Origin: JAWKWH01 sp041397625 | GTDB taxonomy: Bacteria > Pseudomonadota > Alphaproteobacteria > Rhizobiales > Rhizobiaceae | Length of the DNA: 64,000 bases | Assembly (NCBI GenBank): GCA_041397625.1 | Contig: JAWKWH010000004.1 | Location: forward strand, 395,494-459,493 | Reading direction: 5' to 3' | In this document: one piece after another, positions 25,246-33,739 of the stretch | Numbering within the stretch: position 1 is the first letter of the stretch | How the letters are laid out: each line of letters opens with the position of its first letter | Notes under the pieces: model-generated | Seen by the model: only the letters and a program-made list of their open reading frames with translations | The model's database searches: none | Told to the model about the DNA's origin: nothing | Translations under genes and position numbers: made by a program

Positions 25246-26552
25246 CCGGCTTCAACCGCCGCGGCGCCTGTCCGAGCCTTGCGGAACCGATGCAGACCGG
25301 CGACGGTCTGTTGGTACGGATGGTCCTTGATGAACTCGATATTGCGCCGGCAAAGCTTGTCGCCGTTGTCGGCGCCGCGGCACGGCACGGTAATGGCATC
25401 GTGGAGATCACCCGGCGCGGCAACCTGCAGATTCGCGGCCTGACGCCTGAGTCCGCCAAACAGCTGGCCACCGATATCGCCGCGCTCGATCTCTCCGCCG
25501 GCGGATTGCCGATAACGATGGGAGCGCTGGCGGGGCTGGACCGTGCCGAGATCGTCGATCCGCGTCCGCTTGCCGAGACGATCAGGCGCAAACTCGATCC
25601 GGACCTGCGCGACCGGCTTGCACCGAAGATTTCGCTTGCCATCGATGGCGGCGGCCGGTTGCCGCTCGATACGATCGCTGCTGATATCCGGCTTTCCGCC
25701 GTCGCGGACGGCAAAATGCCCTGCTGGCATGTCGCCGTCGGCGGCAATGCCGCGTCGGCAGTATCGCTCGGGCTCGTGTCCGCAGATGACGCGCCGGCGC
25801 TCGCCATCGAGCTGTTGCGCCGTATCGCCGCGAAGGGAAGTTCGGCGCGCGCCCGCGATCTCGATGCGAACGATCTTTCCGATCTGGACATGGCCGCGGC
25901 GAATGCGCCGGCGGCCTTGCGCCGCCTATCACCAGTCGGCCGTTTCTCCCTGAACGACGGTGGCATCGCCGTCGGCATTGCCCTTTCCTTCGGCGCCACC
26001 CGCGCCGAAACCCTCTTGCAACTGCTCGAACAGGCGATCGCGGAAGGCGCGACCTCGGTTCGCCTCGCACCGGGCCGGGCGATATTGTTCATCGGTACGG
26101 ATGGATCGGGTGCCGGCGGGATCGAAAGCGCGTCGGATACGCTCGGTTTCGTCACCCGTGCCGGCGATCCACGCCTCGCCATCTCGGCCTGTGCCGGCGC
26201 GCCGGCCTGCGCCGCGGGTCTCCTCGACACGCGTTCGCTTGCCGCCCGGCTTGCAACCGCTGCGCCGTCGCTGCTCGACGGTTCGTTCACCCTGCATGTT
26301 TCCGGCTGCGTCAAGCGCTGCGCCGACATGCCCGGCCCGCGCCTGACGGTGATGGGCCGCGCTGGTAATTGCCAGCTGCTGGACGAAACGGTGCGGGGCT
26401 CACAGCCGATCGCAGCGATGGACCAGGCGGAACTTACGGTACTGTTCAGCCGGCTCGAAGCTCGATATGGCACGCACCGGGGAAAATCCGCCCGCGAGTT
26501 CCTCCTCCACGTGCCGCTCGCTGATACGGCAATCGAAACCATGGAAAGCTGA
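25242..26552 (+). CDS. cobG: Precorrin-3B synthase CobG
   Basis: This 436-residue sirohaem-like Fe-S oxygenase of the aerobic pathway inserts oxygen at C20 of precorrin-3A before ring contraction. It is related to sulfite and nitrite reductases: two ferredoxin-like halves, ITRRGNLQIRGL near residue 60, and the cluster cysteines in CAGAPACAAG and HVSGCVKRCADM (C-x5-C and C-x3-C). Its presence identifies the oxygen-dependent route. It overlaps cobN by ATGA and precedes cobH by two bases. Confidence 0.93.
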   Translation: MTGFNRRGACPSLAEPMQTGDGLLVRMVLDELDIAPAKLVAVVGAAARHGNGIVEITRRGNLQIRGLTPESAKQLATDIAALDLSAGGLPITMGALAGLDRAEIVDPRPLAETIRRKLDPDLRDRLAPKISLAIDGGGRLPLDTIAADIRLSAVADGKMPCWHVAVGGNAASAVSLGLVSADDAPALAIELLRRIAAKGSSARARDLDANDLSDLDMAAANAPAALRRLSPVGRFSLNDGGIAVGIALSFGATRAETLLQLLEQAIAEGATSVRLAPGRAILFIGTDGSGAGGIESASDTLGFVTRAGDPRLAISACAGAPACAAGLLDTRSLAARLATAAPSLLDGSFTLHVSGCVKRCADMPGPRLTVMGRAGNCQLLDETVRGSQPIAAMDQAELTVLFSRLEARYGTHRGKSAREFLLHVPLADTAIETMES

Positions 26553-26554
26553 CC

Positions 26555-27187
26555 ATGTCCGGACACGATTACATCAGGGACGGTCACACGATCTACGAGA
26601 AGTCGTTCGCCATCATCCGCGCCGAAGCCGACCTGTCGCGCTTCACCGACGCCGAGGCCGATATCGCCGTGCGCATGATCCATGCCTGCGGCCAGGTCGA
26701 GGCCGCCTCGGTGTTCGAGTTCTCGCCCGGTTTCGCAAAAGCGGCGCGGCGAGCACTGCAGAGCGGCGCGCCGATATTCTGCGACGCGGAGATGGTGGCG
26801 CGCGGCGTTACCCGCTCGCGCCTGCCAGCCGACAACGAGGTCATCTGCACGCTGCGTGACCCGCGCACGCCTGAACTTGCCCGTGCACAGAACAATACCC
26901 GCTCGGCCGCCGCACTGTCGCTTTGGCTCGATCGCCTCGAAGGAAGCCTCGTCGCCATCGGCAACGCGCCGACGGCGTTGTTCCATCTGCTCGACCTGAT
27001 CGCCGGCGGCGCGCCGAAGCCGGCGGCGATCATCGGCATGCCGGTCGGCTTCGTCGGCGCGGCGGAATCCAAGCAGGCGCTCGCCGACGGCGATCACGGT
27101 GTCCCCTATGCAATCGTGCGCGGCCGCATGGGTGGAAGCGCGCTGTGTGCGGCGGCCGTCAACGCGCTGGCAAGACCGGGGATCTGA
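26555..27187 (+). CDS. cobH: Precorrin-8X methylmutase CobH
   Basis: This 210-residue cytoplasmic enzyme moves a methyl group from C11 to C12, giving hydrogenobyrinic acid. RVADLSRFTDAEADIA-like sequence here is RAEADLSRFTDAEADIA, then VRMIHACGQVEAAS with the catalytic His, IFCDAEMVARGVTRSRLP, NNTRSAAAL and the closing GMPVGFVGAAESKQAL. All are CobH/CbiC signatures and the length is typical. It lies in tight series between cobG and cobI. Confidence 0.95.
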   Translation: MSGHDYIRDGHTIYEKSFAIIRAEADLSRFTDAEADIAVRMIHACGQVEAASVFEFSPGFAKAARRALQSGAPIFCDAEMVARGVTRSRLPADNEVICTLRDPRTPELARAQNNTRSAAALSLWLDRLEGSLVAIGNAPTALFHLLDLIAGGAPKPAAIIGMPVGFVGAAESKQALADGDHGVPYAIVRGRMGGSALCAAAVNALARPGI

Positions 27188-27189
27188 CC

Positions 27190-27921
27190 ATGGCGGAAAC
27201 CGGAAGGCTGATCGGCGTGGGCACCGGTCCGGGTGATCCGGAACTGCTGACCCTGAAGGCGGTGCGCGCCATCGCCGAGGCGGATCTTCTGGCCTACTTC
27301 GCCAAGCGGGGCAACGACAGCAACGCGCGCCGCATCGTCGCGCCGCATGTCCCGCCCGGCATCGCCGAGATGCCGCTGCTTTATCCTGTGACCACCGAAC
27401 TTCCCGCCAACAGCGACGGCTATCGCGACCAGATCGCCACCTTCTACCGTCGCAGCGCGGAAGCGCTGGAGGCCGAACTTTCCGCCGGCAGGACTGTCGC
27501 CGTGCTCAGCGAGGGCGATCCGCTGTTCTATGGCTCCTACATGCATATCCATGCCCGGCTGGCCACGCGCTACCCGACCGAGGTGATCCCCGGCATTACC
27601 GCCATGTCTGGCTGCTGGAGCCAGGCCGGCACGCCGATCTCCCAGGGCGACGACATACTGACGGTGTTGCCGGCGACCATGGCCGAGGAGCGGCTGGCGG
27701 AGAAACTCGCCGATAGCGACGCCGCCGTCATCATGAAGATCGGGCGCAACCTCGCCAAGGTCCGCCGTACGCTCGAACATGCCGGCCGGCTGGGCCGCGC
27801 CATCTATGTCGAGCGCGCCACGATGGACGACAGCCTGTCGATGCCGCTGGCCGAAAAGCTCGACGACAAGGCGCCCTATTTCTCCATCGTGCTGGTGCCC
27901 GGCTGGGAGGCTGCACCATGA
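27190..27921 (+). CDS. cobI: Precorrin-2 C20-methyltransferase CobI
   Basis: This 243-residue SAM-dependent methyltransferase of the SUMT fold starts LIGVGTGPGDPELLTLKAVR, the conserved N-terminal glycine motif. LSEGDPLFYGSYMHIH and VIPGITAMSGCWSQAG are the CobI/CbiL blocks. It methylates C20 of precorrin-2 to give precorrin-3A. The ATG at 27190 follows the cobH stop by two bases; longer in-frame sequence belongs to cobH in another frame. Its stop overlaps the cobJ start (ATGA). Confidence 0.95.
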   Translation: MAETGRLIGVGTGPGDPELLTLKAVRAIAEADLLAYFAKRGNDSNARRIVAPHVPPGIAEMPLLYPVTTELPANSDGYRDQIATFYRRSAEALEAELSAGRTVAVLSEGDPLFYGSYMHIHARLATRYPTEVIPGITAMSGCWSQAGTPISQGDDILTVLPATMAEERLAEKLADSDAAVIMKIGRNLAKVRRTLEHAGRLGRAIYVERATMDDSLSMPLAEKLDDKAPYFSIVLVPGWEAAP

Positions 27922-28682
27922 CCGGCCGCCTTACCGTCATCGGTATCGGCCCCGGCAATCCGGACCAGCTCACGCCCGAGGCCCGCCGCGCAATCGACGA
28001 GGCGACCGATCTCTATGGCTATGCCGGCTACCTGAAACGCCTGTCGCCGGGCGACGGACAACACCTTCACATTTCCGACAACCGCGAGGAGATGGACCGC
28101 GCGGTAGCGGCGCTCGAGAAAGCCGGCGCCGGTGTGCGGGTTGCAGTCGTTTCCGGCGGCGATCCCGGTGTCTTCGCCATGGCCGCCGCCATCTGCGAGG
28201 CGGTGGAACACGGACCACCGGCCTGGCGCGCCATCGATATCGAAATCGTGCCCGGCGTCACTGCCATGCTCGCGGTTGCCGCGCGCGCCGGTGCGCCGCT
28301 CGGCCATGACTTCTGCGCCATCTCACTTTCCGACAATCTCAAGCCCTGGGAGCTGATCGTCGATCGGTTGAAGGCGGCGGCCGGCGCCGGTTTCGTCATT
28401 GCCCTCTACAATCCGGTCAGCCGTGCCCGGCCGTGGCAGCTCGGCAAGGCGCTCGAATGCCTGCGCGGTATCTTGCCGGCGAGCAGCCCTGTGATCTTCG
28501 GCCGCGCCGCCGGCAGGTCCGACGAACGAATTCTTGTTCAGCCGTTGGGTGAGGCCGACGCAAATAATGCCGACATGGCCACCTGCGTGATTATCGGTTC
28601 GCCGGCGACCCGAACCATCGAACGCGACGGCCGGTCGCCACTGGTCTATTCGCCGCGCTCCGCCATGGAGGCGACCCGGTGA
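27918..28682 (+). CDS. cobJ: Precorrin-3B C17-methyltransferase CobJ
   Basis: This 254-residue SUMT-fold enzyme catalyses C17 methylation with ring contraction. Its blocks are LTVIGIGPGNPDQLTPEA, DLYGYAGYLKRL, VAVVSGGDPGVFAMAAAI, VPGVTAMLAVAARAGAPLGHD and FCAISLSDNLKPWE, all CobJ/CbiH signatures. The C-terminus ADMATCVIIGSPATRTI is also typical. The last 37 bases overlap the 3' end of cobK on the opposite strand, so the two transcripts are complementary at their ends. Confidence 0.95.
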   Translation: MTGRLTVIGIGPGNPDQLTPEARRAIDEATDLYGYAGYLKRLSPGDGQHLHISDNREEMDRAVAALEKAGAGVRVAVVSGGDPGVFAMAAAICEAVEHGPPAWRAIDIEIVPGVTAMLAVAARAGAPLGHDFCAISLSDNLKPWELIVDRLKAAAGAGFVIALYNPVSRARPWQLGKALECLRGILPASSPVIFGRAAGRSDERILVQPLGEADANNADMATCVIIGSPATRTIERDGRSPLVYSPRSAMEATR

Positions 28683-29413
28683 TTGAGCGCCTCGATAGCC
28701 GCCTCGACGGTCGGCAGCGCCGGCACTTGCCCCGGCGCCGGCCGCTCGACCATCTCCACCGCGATACCGAGCCGGCGTGCGGCGATCAACTTGGCCCGGC
28801 TCGCTTCGCCGCCGCTGTTCTTGGAGACGATCGCCTCGATGCGCCATTTAGCAAGCAGCGCCATCTCGCCGGCAACGTCGAACGGCCCGCGATCGAGGAT
28901 GTAATCGATCGACGCGAGGTCGAGGCGCGGCTCGACCGGATCGACGCTGCGGACGAGATAGCGGTGCTGCGGCGCGGCGAAGAGCGCCGTCAGGTCCGTC
29001 CGGCCCAGTGTAACGAACACCCGGCGCGGCGAAGCGCCAAGTCCGGAAACCGCTTCGGCGATGTCGCGGTGCATGGTCCACCGGTCGTCCGCCTGCGGTC
29101 GCCAGGGCGGCCGCCGCAAAACCATCAGGTCGGTACCGGCCGTTTTCGCCGCGGCTTCGGCGTTCCGAGACATGATGGCGGCAAACGGATGGGTGGCGTC
29201 GACGAGCATCGCAACGCGGTTCCGGCGCAGGTGGTCGGCAAGGCCGCTGGCGCCGCCGAAACCGCCGCTCCGCACCGGCACGGCATGGGCCACCGGATTG
29301 GCCGTGCGACCGGCGAGCGAAACCGTCACCTCGAAGCGACTGTCTTGCGCCAGCCTCTCGGCCAGAAGGCGCGCCTCGGTGGTGCCGCCCAGGATGAGCA
29401 CGCGGAATGTCAT
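28646..29413 (-). CDS. cobK: Precorrin-6A reductase CobK
   Basis: This 255-residue NADPH-dependent enzyme reduces precorrin-6A. Visible are the N-terminal RVLILGGTTEARLLAERL, LVDATHPFAAIMSRNA with the catalytic region, RRPPWRPQADDRW and IVSKNSGGEASRAKLIAARR, all CobK/CbiJ hallmarks. It starts at ATG 29413, one base from the cobL ATG on the other strand; ATG 29416 would overlap. It is a lone minus-strand gene inside the plus-strand cob run and overlaps cobJ by 37 bases at its 3' end. Confidence 0.93.
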   Translation of the reverse strand: MTFRVLILGGTTEARLLAERLAQDSRFEVTVSLAGRTANPVAHAVPVRSGGFGGASGLADHLRRNRVAMLVDATHPFAAIMSRNAEAAAKTAGTDLMVLRRPPWRPQADDRWTMHRDIAEAVSGLGASPRRVFVTLGRTDLTALFAAPQHRYLVRSVDPVEPRLDLASIDYILDRGPFDVAGEMALLAKWRIEAIVSKNSGGEASRAKLIAARRLGIAVEMVERPAPGQVPALPTVEAAIEALNHRVASMAERGE

Positions 29414-29414
29414 C

Positions 29415-30668
29415 ATGCCTTCTAGTGAGACAGCACCCCGGGCAACAAGCGGAAAATGGCTTTCCATTGTCGGTATTGGCGAGGACGGCATCGCCGGGCT
29501 CGGCGAGGAGGCGAGGAGGCTGATCGCATCCGCCGCGACGGTCTTCGGCGGGCGGCGTCATCTCGACCTGGCGCGACCGCTGACCGCGGGCGAAGCCCGC
29601 CCCTGGCCATCGCCCTTCGACCGTGCGGTGAAAGACGTTGTTGCGTTGCGCGGCACGTCGGTCTGTGTTCTGGCGTCAGGCGATCCGTTCCTTCACGGTG
29701 TCGGCGCCACGCTTGCCCGCCATGTCGCGGCCGGCGAAATGCACGTTGTCCCGCAGCCTTCGGCGTTCAGCCTTGCCGCGGCAAGGCTTGGATGGCCATT
29801 ACAGGATATCGAAACGCTGTCGCTGCACGGGCGCGACATCGTCCACATCCGGCCGTTCCTGCATCCCGGCCGGCACCTGCTGGTGCTGACCTCGGACGAC
29901 AAGGCGCCGGCGGCGGTTGCGTCACTACTGACCGAGCTTGGCTTCGGTCCGTCGCAGATCGGCGTACTGGAAGCGCTCGGCGGCGATCGCGAGAACATAC
30001 GATCGACGACGGCGCAGGCATTCGATTTGCCGGCTATTAACCCGCTAAATCTTCTCGCGATCGCTGTTATTGCCGAGCACGAAGATAGTCTCGTTCCGTT
30101 GACGCCCGGTATCGCCGATACCCTGTTCGACAATGACGGACAGATCACCAAGCACGAGATACGGGCGCTGACGCTCTCAGCGCTGGCGCCCCGGCGCGGC
30201 GAACTGCTTTGGGATGTGGGCGCTGGTTCGGGATCGGTGTCGATTGAATGGATGCTACGTCATCCCGCCATGCGGGCGATTGCCATCGAGCGGGATGCAA
30301 TGCGAGCCGCGCGCATCGGCAGGAATGCCGCAGCGCTCGGCGTGCCAAGTCTCGTGGTTGTCAATGATCTCGCACCGCGGGCCTTTGACGGTCTCGACCG
30401 GCCCGATGCGATATTCATTGGCGGCGGCGGCAGCGAACCGGGTATCGTCGATCGCGCCATCGCCGGCCTGAGGCCGGGCGGACGATTGGTCGCCAACGCG
30501 GTGACGCTTGAGATGGAGGCGATGCTGCTTGGCCTGCACGCAAACCATGGCGGTAACCTTGCGCGAGTTGCCGTTTCGCGCGCCGGACCGGTTGGCTCGA
30601 TGACCGGCTGGCGGCCGGCCATGCCGGTGACGCAGTGGACATGGGTAAAACCAGGGGTGAAACAATGA
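29415..30668 (+). CDS. cobL: Precorrin-6Y C5,15-methyltransferase (decarboxylating) CobL
   Basis: This 417-residue fusion protein has two parts. The N-terminal half is a SUMT-fold methyltransferase like CbiE (WLSIVGIGEDGIAGLGEEA, LASGDPFLHGVGATL, PQPSAFSLAAARLGW). The C-terminal half is a Rossmann-fold methyltransferase like CbiT (ELLWDVGAGSGSVSIEWM, AIERDAMRAARIGRNA). It methylates C5 and C15 and removes the acetate carboxylate at ring C. It starts at ATG 29415, head to head with cobK without a spacer. Its stop overlaps cobE (ATGA). Confidence 0.95.
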   Translation: MPSSETAPRATSGKWLSIVGIGEDGIAGLGEEARRLIASAATVFGGRRHLDLARPLTAGEARPWPSPFDRAVKDVVALRGTSVCVLASGDPFLHGVGATLARHVAAGEMHVVPQPSAFSLAAARLGWPLQDIETLSLHGRDIVHIRPFLHPGRHLLVLTSDDKAPAAVASLLTELGFGPSQIGVLEALGGDRENIRSTTAQAFDLPAINPLNLLAIAVIAEHEDSLVPLTPGIADTLFDNDGQITKHEIRALTLSALAPRRGELLWDVGAGSGSVSIEWMLRHPAMRAIAIERDAMRAARIGRNAAALGVPSLVVVNDLAPRAFDGLDRPDAIFIGGGGSEPGIVDRAIAGLRPGGRLVANAVTLEMEAMLLGLHANHGGNLARVAVSRAGPVGSMTGWRPAMPVTQWTWVKPGVKQ

Positions 30669-31048
30669 TCGCCGTCGGCATCGGATTTCAGGGCAGGGCG
30701 ACCGGCGCCGAGATCGTCGACGCGATCGATGTCGCTCTGGCGGCAAAGGCGATCGGCCGCAACGATATCGGCATGCTGGCCACCGCACGTTTCAAGCGGG
30801 GTTCGTTGGCCCTGTCGGAAGCGGCAAGCAAGCTTGGCGTGGCCATTCGCTATCTTGACGAGCAGGCTCTGCAACGCTGCGAGGCGCGGCTTCTCACTTA
30901 CTCCAAGACATCTTCCGCCCGTACAGGCGTGTCCTGCCTGTCGGAGGCAGCGGCGTTGGCGGCGCTCGACGGTGACGGCTGTCTGCTGGCGCCACGGCTG
31001 GTCCACGGACCGGTGACCTGTGCGCTGGCTACGGGGAATGCGTCATGA
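30665..31048 (+). CDS. cobE: CobE (CbiG C-terminal domain-like)
   Basis: This 127-residue protein is equivalent to the C-terminal domain of CbiG: IAVGIGFQGRATGAEIVDAI at the start, LATARFKRGSLALSEAASKLG, and VSCLSEAAALAALDGDG near the end. CobE is needed for full cobalamin synthesis in the aerobic pathway, but its exact function is unclear; it may bind or hand on a corrin intermediate. It overlaps cobL and cobM by ATGA on each side, so the three are translationally coupled. Confidence 0.9.
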   Translation: MIAVGIGFQGRATGAEIVDAIDVALAAKAIGRNDIGMLATARFKRGSLALSEAASKLGVAIRYLDEQALQRCEARLLTYSKTSSARTGVSCLSEAAALAALDGDGCLLAPRLVHGPVTCALATGNAS

Positions 31049-31806
31049 CCGTGCATTTCATCGGCGCCGGGCCTGGCGCAGCCGACCTGATCACCGTTCG
31101 CGGCCGCGACCTGCTGGCACGCTGTCCGGTCTGTCTCTATGCCGGGTCGATCATCCCCGCGACGCTGCTCGACTATTGCCCGTCAGATGCCAGGATCATC
31201 GACACGGCGCCGATGTCGCTCGACGAGATCGAGGCCGAAATCGTCGCCGCGCACCGGGCCGGTCACGACGTGGCGCGTCTGCATTCCGGCGATCTGTCTG
31301 TCTGGAGCGCGGTAGCCGAGCAGATCAGGCGTTTGCGGAAACACGGCATCGACTACACGCTGACGCCCGGCGTACCGGCTTTCGCCGCCGCCGCCGCTGC
31401 CATCGGACGCGAGCTCACCCTGCCAGAGGTGGCCCAGAGCGTCGTGCTGACCCGTATCTCCGGCCGCGCCTCCCGGATGCCCGAGGGCGAGACGCTTGCC
31501 GCCTTCGGCCAAACCGGAGCCACGCTTGCCATCCATCTCGCCATCCATGCGATCGACCGTGTCGTCGCCGAGCTGACGCCACTTTACGGGTTCGATTGCC
31601 CGGCAATCGTCGTGGCGCGGGCGAGCTGGCCCGACGAACGGATCGTCCGCGCCACACTCGCCACAGTTGCAAAGGCGTTGGAGGATGAGGGCATCGAGCG
31701 TACCGCGCTGATCTTCGTCGGCCGCGGCCTCGCCGAAGACGATTTTGCGGAGAGCGCGCTTTACGATCCCGCCTATCAGCGCCGCTTCAGGGGTCGCGGC
31801 CCATGA
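31045..31806 (+). CDS. cobM: Precorrin-4 C11-methyltransferase CobM
   Basis: This 253-residue SUMT-fold enzyme adds the methyl group at C11. Family blocks are VHFIGAGPGAADLITVRG, PVCLYAGSIIPATLLDYCP, RLHSGDLSVWSAVAEQIRRL, TLTPGVPAFAAAAAAIGREL and VVLTRISGRASRMPEGETL. The length is typical. It overlaps cobE by four bases. Its last 31 bases overlap the end of cbiD on the minus strand. Confidence 0.95.
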   Translation: MTVHFIGAGPGAADLITVRGRDLLARCPVCLYAGSIIPATLLDYCPSDARIIDTAPMSLDEIEAEIVAAHRAGHDVARLHSGDLSVWSAVAEQIRRLRKHGIDYTLTPGVPAFAAAAAAIGRELTLPEVAQSVVLTRISGRASRMPEGETLAAFGQTGATLAIHLAIHAIDRVVAELTPLYGFDCPAIVVARASWPDERIVRATLATVAKALEDEGIERTALIFVGRGLAEDDFAESALYDPAYQRRFRGRGP

Positions 31807-32891
31807 TCGACGGCGGTGAAAGGCGCATGGCCGAGGCACTGGCCGTCATGGTCGAAAACGAGGATTTCGAGCTCGGTGTCCGTGCCGGCCAATGCAGGCG
31901 CGGCCGTCTCCCAGGCTCCGGCCGCGACCGCGTCACCGATCCTTATCCCGCCATCGCCGGCAAGCTCGAAGGCATGCGCCACATTGTTGGCGCTGCCGAT
32001 GGCGGCGGCGAGCGCATCATCTCCGCCGCAAGCGAGCGCCACATCGGCAAGAGCGGTCAGATCGGCCGTGCCGCGACTGGAATGCAGGTCGAGCAGCCCT
32101 TGTGCCAGTTTGGTCATCTTGGCGACACCACCGGCGATCGTGATACGGCGCACGGGATGCTTTTTGAGATATTTGAGCGTACCGCCTACGAAATCGCCCA
32201 TGTCGAGCAACTGTTCTTCGCAAAGGGCGTGAAACGCCTGCACGGCACGTTCCGAAGCCGAGCCAGTCGAGGCCGCGACATGGTCGTGACCGATCGCCCG
32301 CGCCACGTCGATGCCCCGATGAATCGAGTGGATCCAGGCCGAGCACGAGTACGGAATGACGATGCCGGTGGTGCCGAGGATCGAAATGCCACCGACGATG
32401 CCGAGCCGACCGTTCAGCGTCTTCCTCGCCATCGTCTCGCCATCGGGAACCGAAATCTCCACCTCGAAGTCGACGTCCGTACCGGCCACGTCGGCGACAG
32501 CTTGCCGGATCATCCGGCGCGGTACCGGGTTGATCGCCGGCTCGCCCGGCGGTACCGGCAGGCCGGGTCGCGTCACCGTGCCGACACCGGGCCCAGCCTT
32601 GAAAACAATTCCCGAACCCGCTTCGCCGCGACGCACCGTCGCGACGACCAGCGCGCCGTGGGTGACGTCGGGATCGTCGCCGGCATCCTTGACAATAGCG
32701 GCATGGGCCTCGCCGTTGCCGAGGCCGTGCCTGGCCAGCGCGAATCCGGGGGTTTGGCCGCCGGGCAGCGTAATGACCACCGGATCGGCGAATTCGCCCG
32801 TTACCAGCGCGCCGCAAGCCGCCTTGGTCGCAGCGGCCGCACAGGCGCCGGTGGTCCATCCGCGACGCAAATGGCGTCTTTCATCATCCAT
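31776..32891 (-). CDS. cbiD: Precorrin-5 C1-methyltransferase of the CbiD type
   Basis: This 371-residue protein starts LRRGWTTGACAAAATKAA, the CbiD N-terminal signature, and contains NPVPRRMIRQAV, GIVGGISILGTTGIVIPYS and VRRITIAGGVAKMTKLAQG. CbiD removes the C1 acetyl group and methylates C1. In Paracoccus-type aerobic clusters CobF does this, but no cobF is present here, so CbiD very likely replaces it. It starts at ATG 32891, 53 bases from the divergent cobA. It is the second minus-strand gene inserted in the plus run and overlaps cobM by 31 bases. Confidence 0.92.
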   Translation of the reverse strand: MDDERRHLRRGWTTGACAAAATKAACGALVTGEFADPVVITLPGGQTPGFALARHGLGNGEAHAAIVKDAGDDPDVTHGALVVATVRRGEAGSGIVFKAGPGVGTVTRPGLPVPPGEPAINPVPRRMIRQAVADVAGTDVDFEVEISVPDGETMARKTLNGRLGIVGGISILGTTGIVIPYSCSAWIHSIHRGIDVARAIGHDHVAASTGSASERAVQAFHALCEEQLLDMGDFVGGTLKYLKKHPVRRITIAGGVAKMTKLAQGLLDLHSSRGTADLTALADVALACGGDDALAAAIGSANNVAHAFELAGDGGIRIGDAVAAGAWETAAPALAGTDTELEILVFDHDGQCLGHAPFTAVDHGPRPLKRR

Positions 32892-32944
32892 CCGGCAAGC
32901 TATAAGCCGGCATCCGCCGACCGTCACCCCAAAACGGATTGCCG

Positions 32945-33739
32945 ATGAAACTCGACCAGCTCATCAACCGCCTGCGTTTCGAGCCTTTCCCGTTCGAACC
33001 GGGTCATGTCTGGCTTGCCGGCGCCGGTCCCGGCGGTCTCGGCAATGTCACGCTTGACGTTCTCGATGCGGTCAGCCGCGCCGATGCCGTCGTCTACGAT
33101 GCGCTGGTCAATCCCGACCTGCTGCAGCTTGCCGGCGGGGCGGTGCTGCATTTTGCCGGCAAACGCGGCGGACGGGTATCGGCCGCGCAGGACGCGATCA
33201 ACAAGCTTCTGGTCGACCTCGCCGGCGAAAACAAGCGCGTATTGCGGTTGAAGGGCGGTGATCCGTACATCTTCGGCCGCGGTGGCGAGGAAGCGCTGAT
33301 GCTGGCGAAAGCCGGCATACCGTTCCGCGTCCTGCCCGGCGTCACATCCGCCTTCGCGGGCCTTGCCGGCGCCGGCATCCCGGCGACGATGCGCGGCATC
33401 AACCGCGCCGTCATCCTGGCCACCGGCCATGCCCCCGGCAGCGAGGGTGACGTCGACTGGGAAGCCCTCGCCGCGACCGGCCAGCCCATCGTCATCTATA
33501 TGGGACTTACCAATATCGGCCGGATCGCCGACGCTCTGATGACCGGCGGCATGTCTGCAACCGCGCCCGCAGCGGTTATCCAGGCGGCGACCACGCCGGA
33601 CGAACGCGTTCTCGTCGCCACAACGGCAACGATCGCCGAACGCGCCAAGGCGGAAAATTTTGCTTCGCCGGCCTTGGTGGTATTCGGCGATATCGTCGCT
33701 ATGCGTGACAGGCTTCATGCCGGAAAGGCAAAACGATGA
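32945..33739 (+). CDS. cobA: Uroporphyrinogen-III C-methyltransferase CobA (SUMT)
   Basis: This 264-residue enzyme makes precorrin-2 from uroporphyrinogen III, the entry step of cobalamin and sirohaem synthesis. HVWLAGAGPGGLGNVTLDVL, DAVVYDALVNPDLL, VLRLKGGDPYIFGRGGEEA and VLPGVTSAFAGLAGAGIP are SUMT signatures, where the last normally guides binding of the macrocycle. It has only the methyltransferase domain, without the CysG oxidase part. The ATG at 32945 is preferred to a TTG two codons earlier. It overlaps cobB by ATGA. Confidence 0.95.
   Translation: MKLDQLINRLRFEPFPFEPGHVWLAGAGPGGLGNVTLDVLDAVSRADAVVYDALVNPDLLQLAGGAVLHFAGKRGGRVSAAQDAINKLLVDLAGENKRVLRLKGGDPYIFGRGGEEALMLAKAGIPFRVLPGVTSAFAGLAGAGIPATMRGINRAVILATGHAPGSEGDVDWEALAATGQPIVIYMGLTNIGRIADALMTGGMSATAPAAVIQAATTPDERVLVATTATIAERAKAENFASPALVVFGDIVAMRDRLHAGKAKR

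Noticed and set aside
25139..27097. 652-codon minus-strand frame opposite cobG and cobH
   Set aside because: Very long but Ser/Arg/Ala-rich low-complexity shadow; cobG and cobH motifs are unambiguous on the plus strand.
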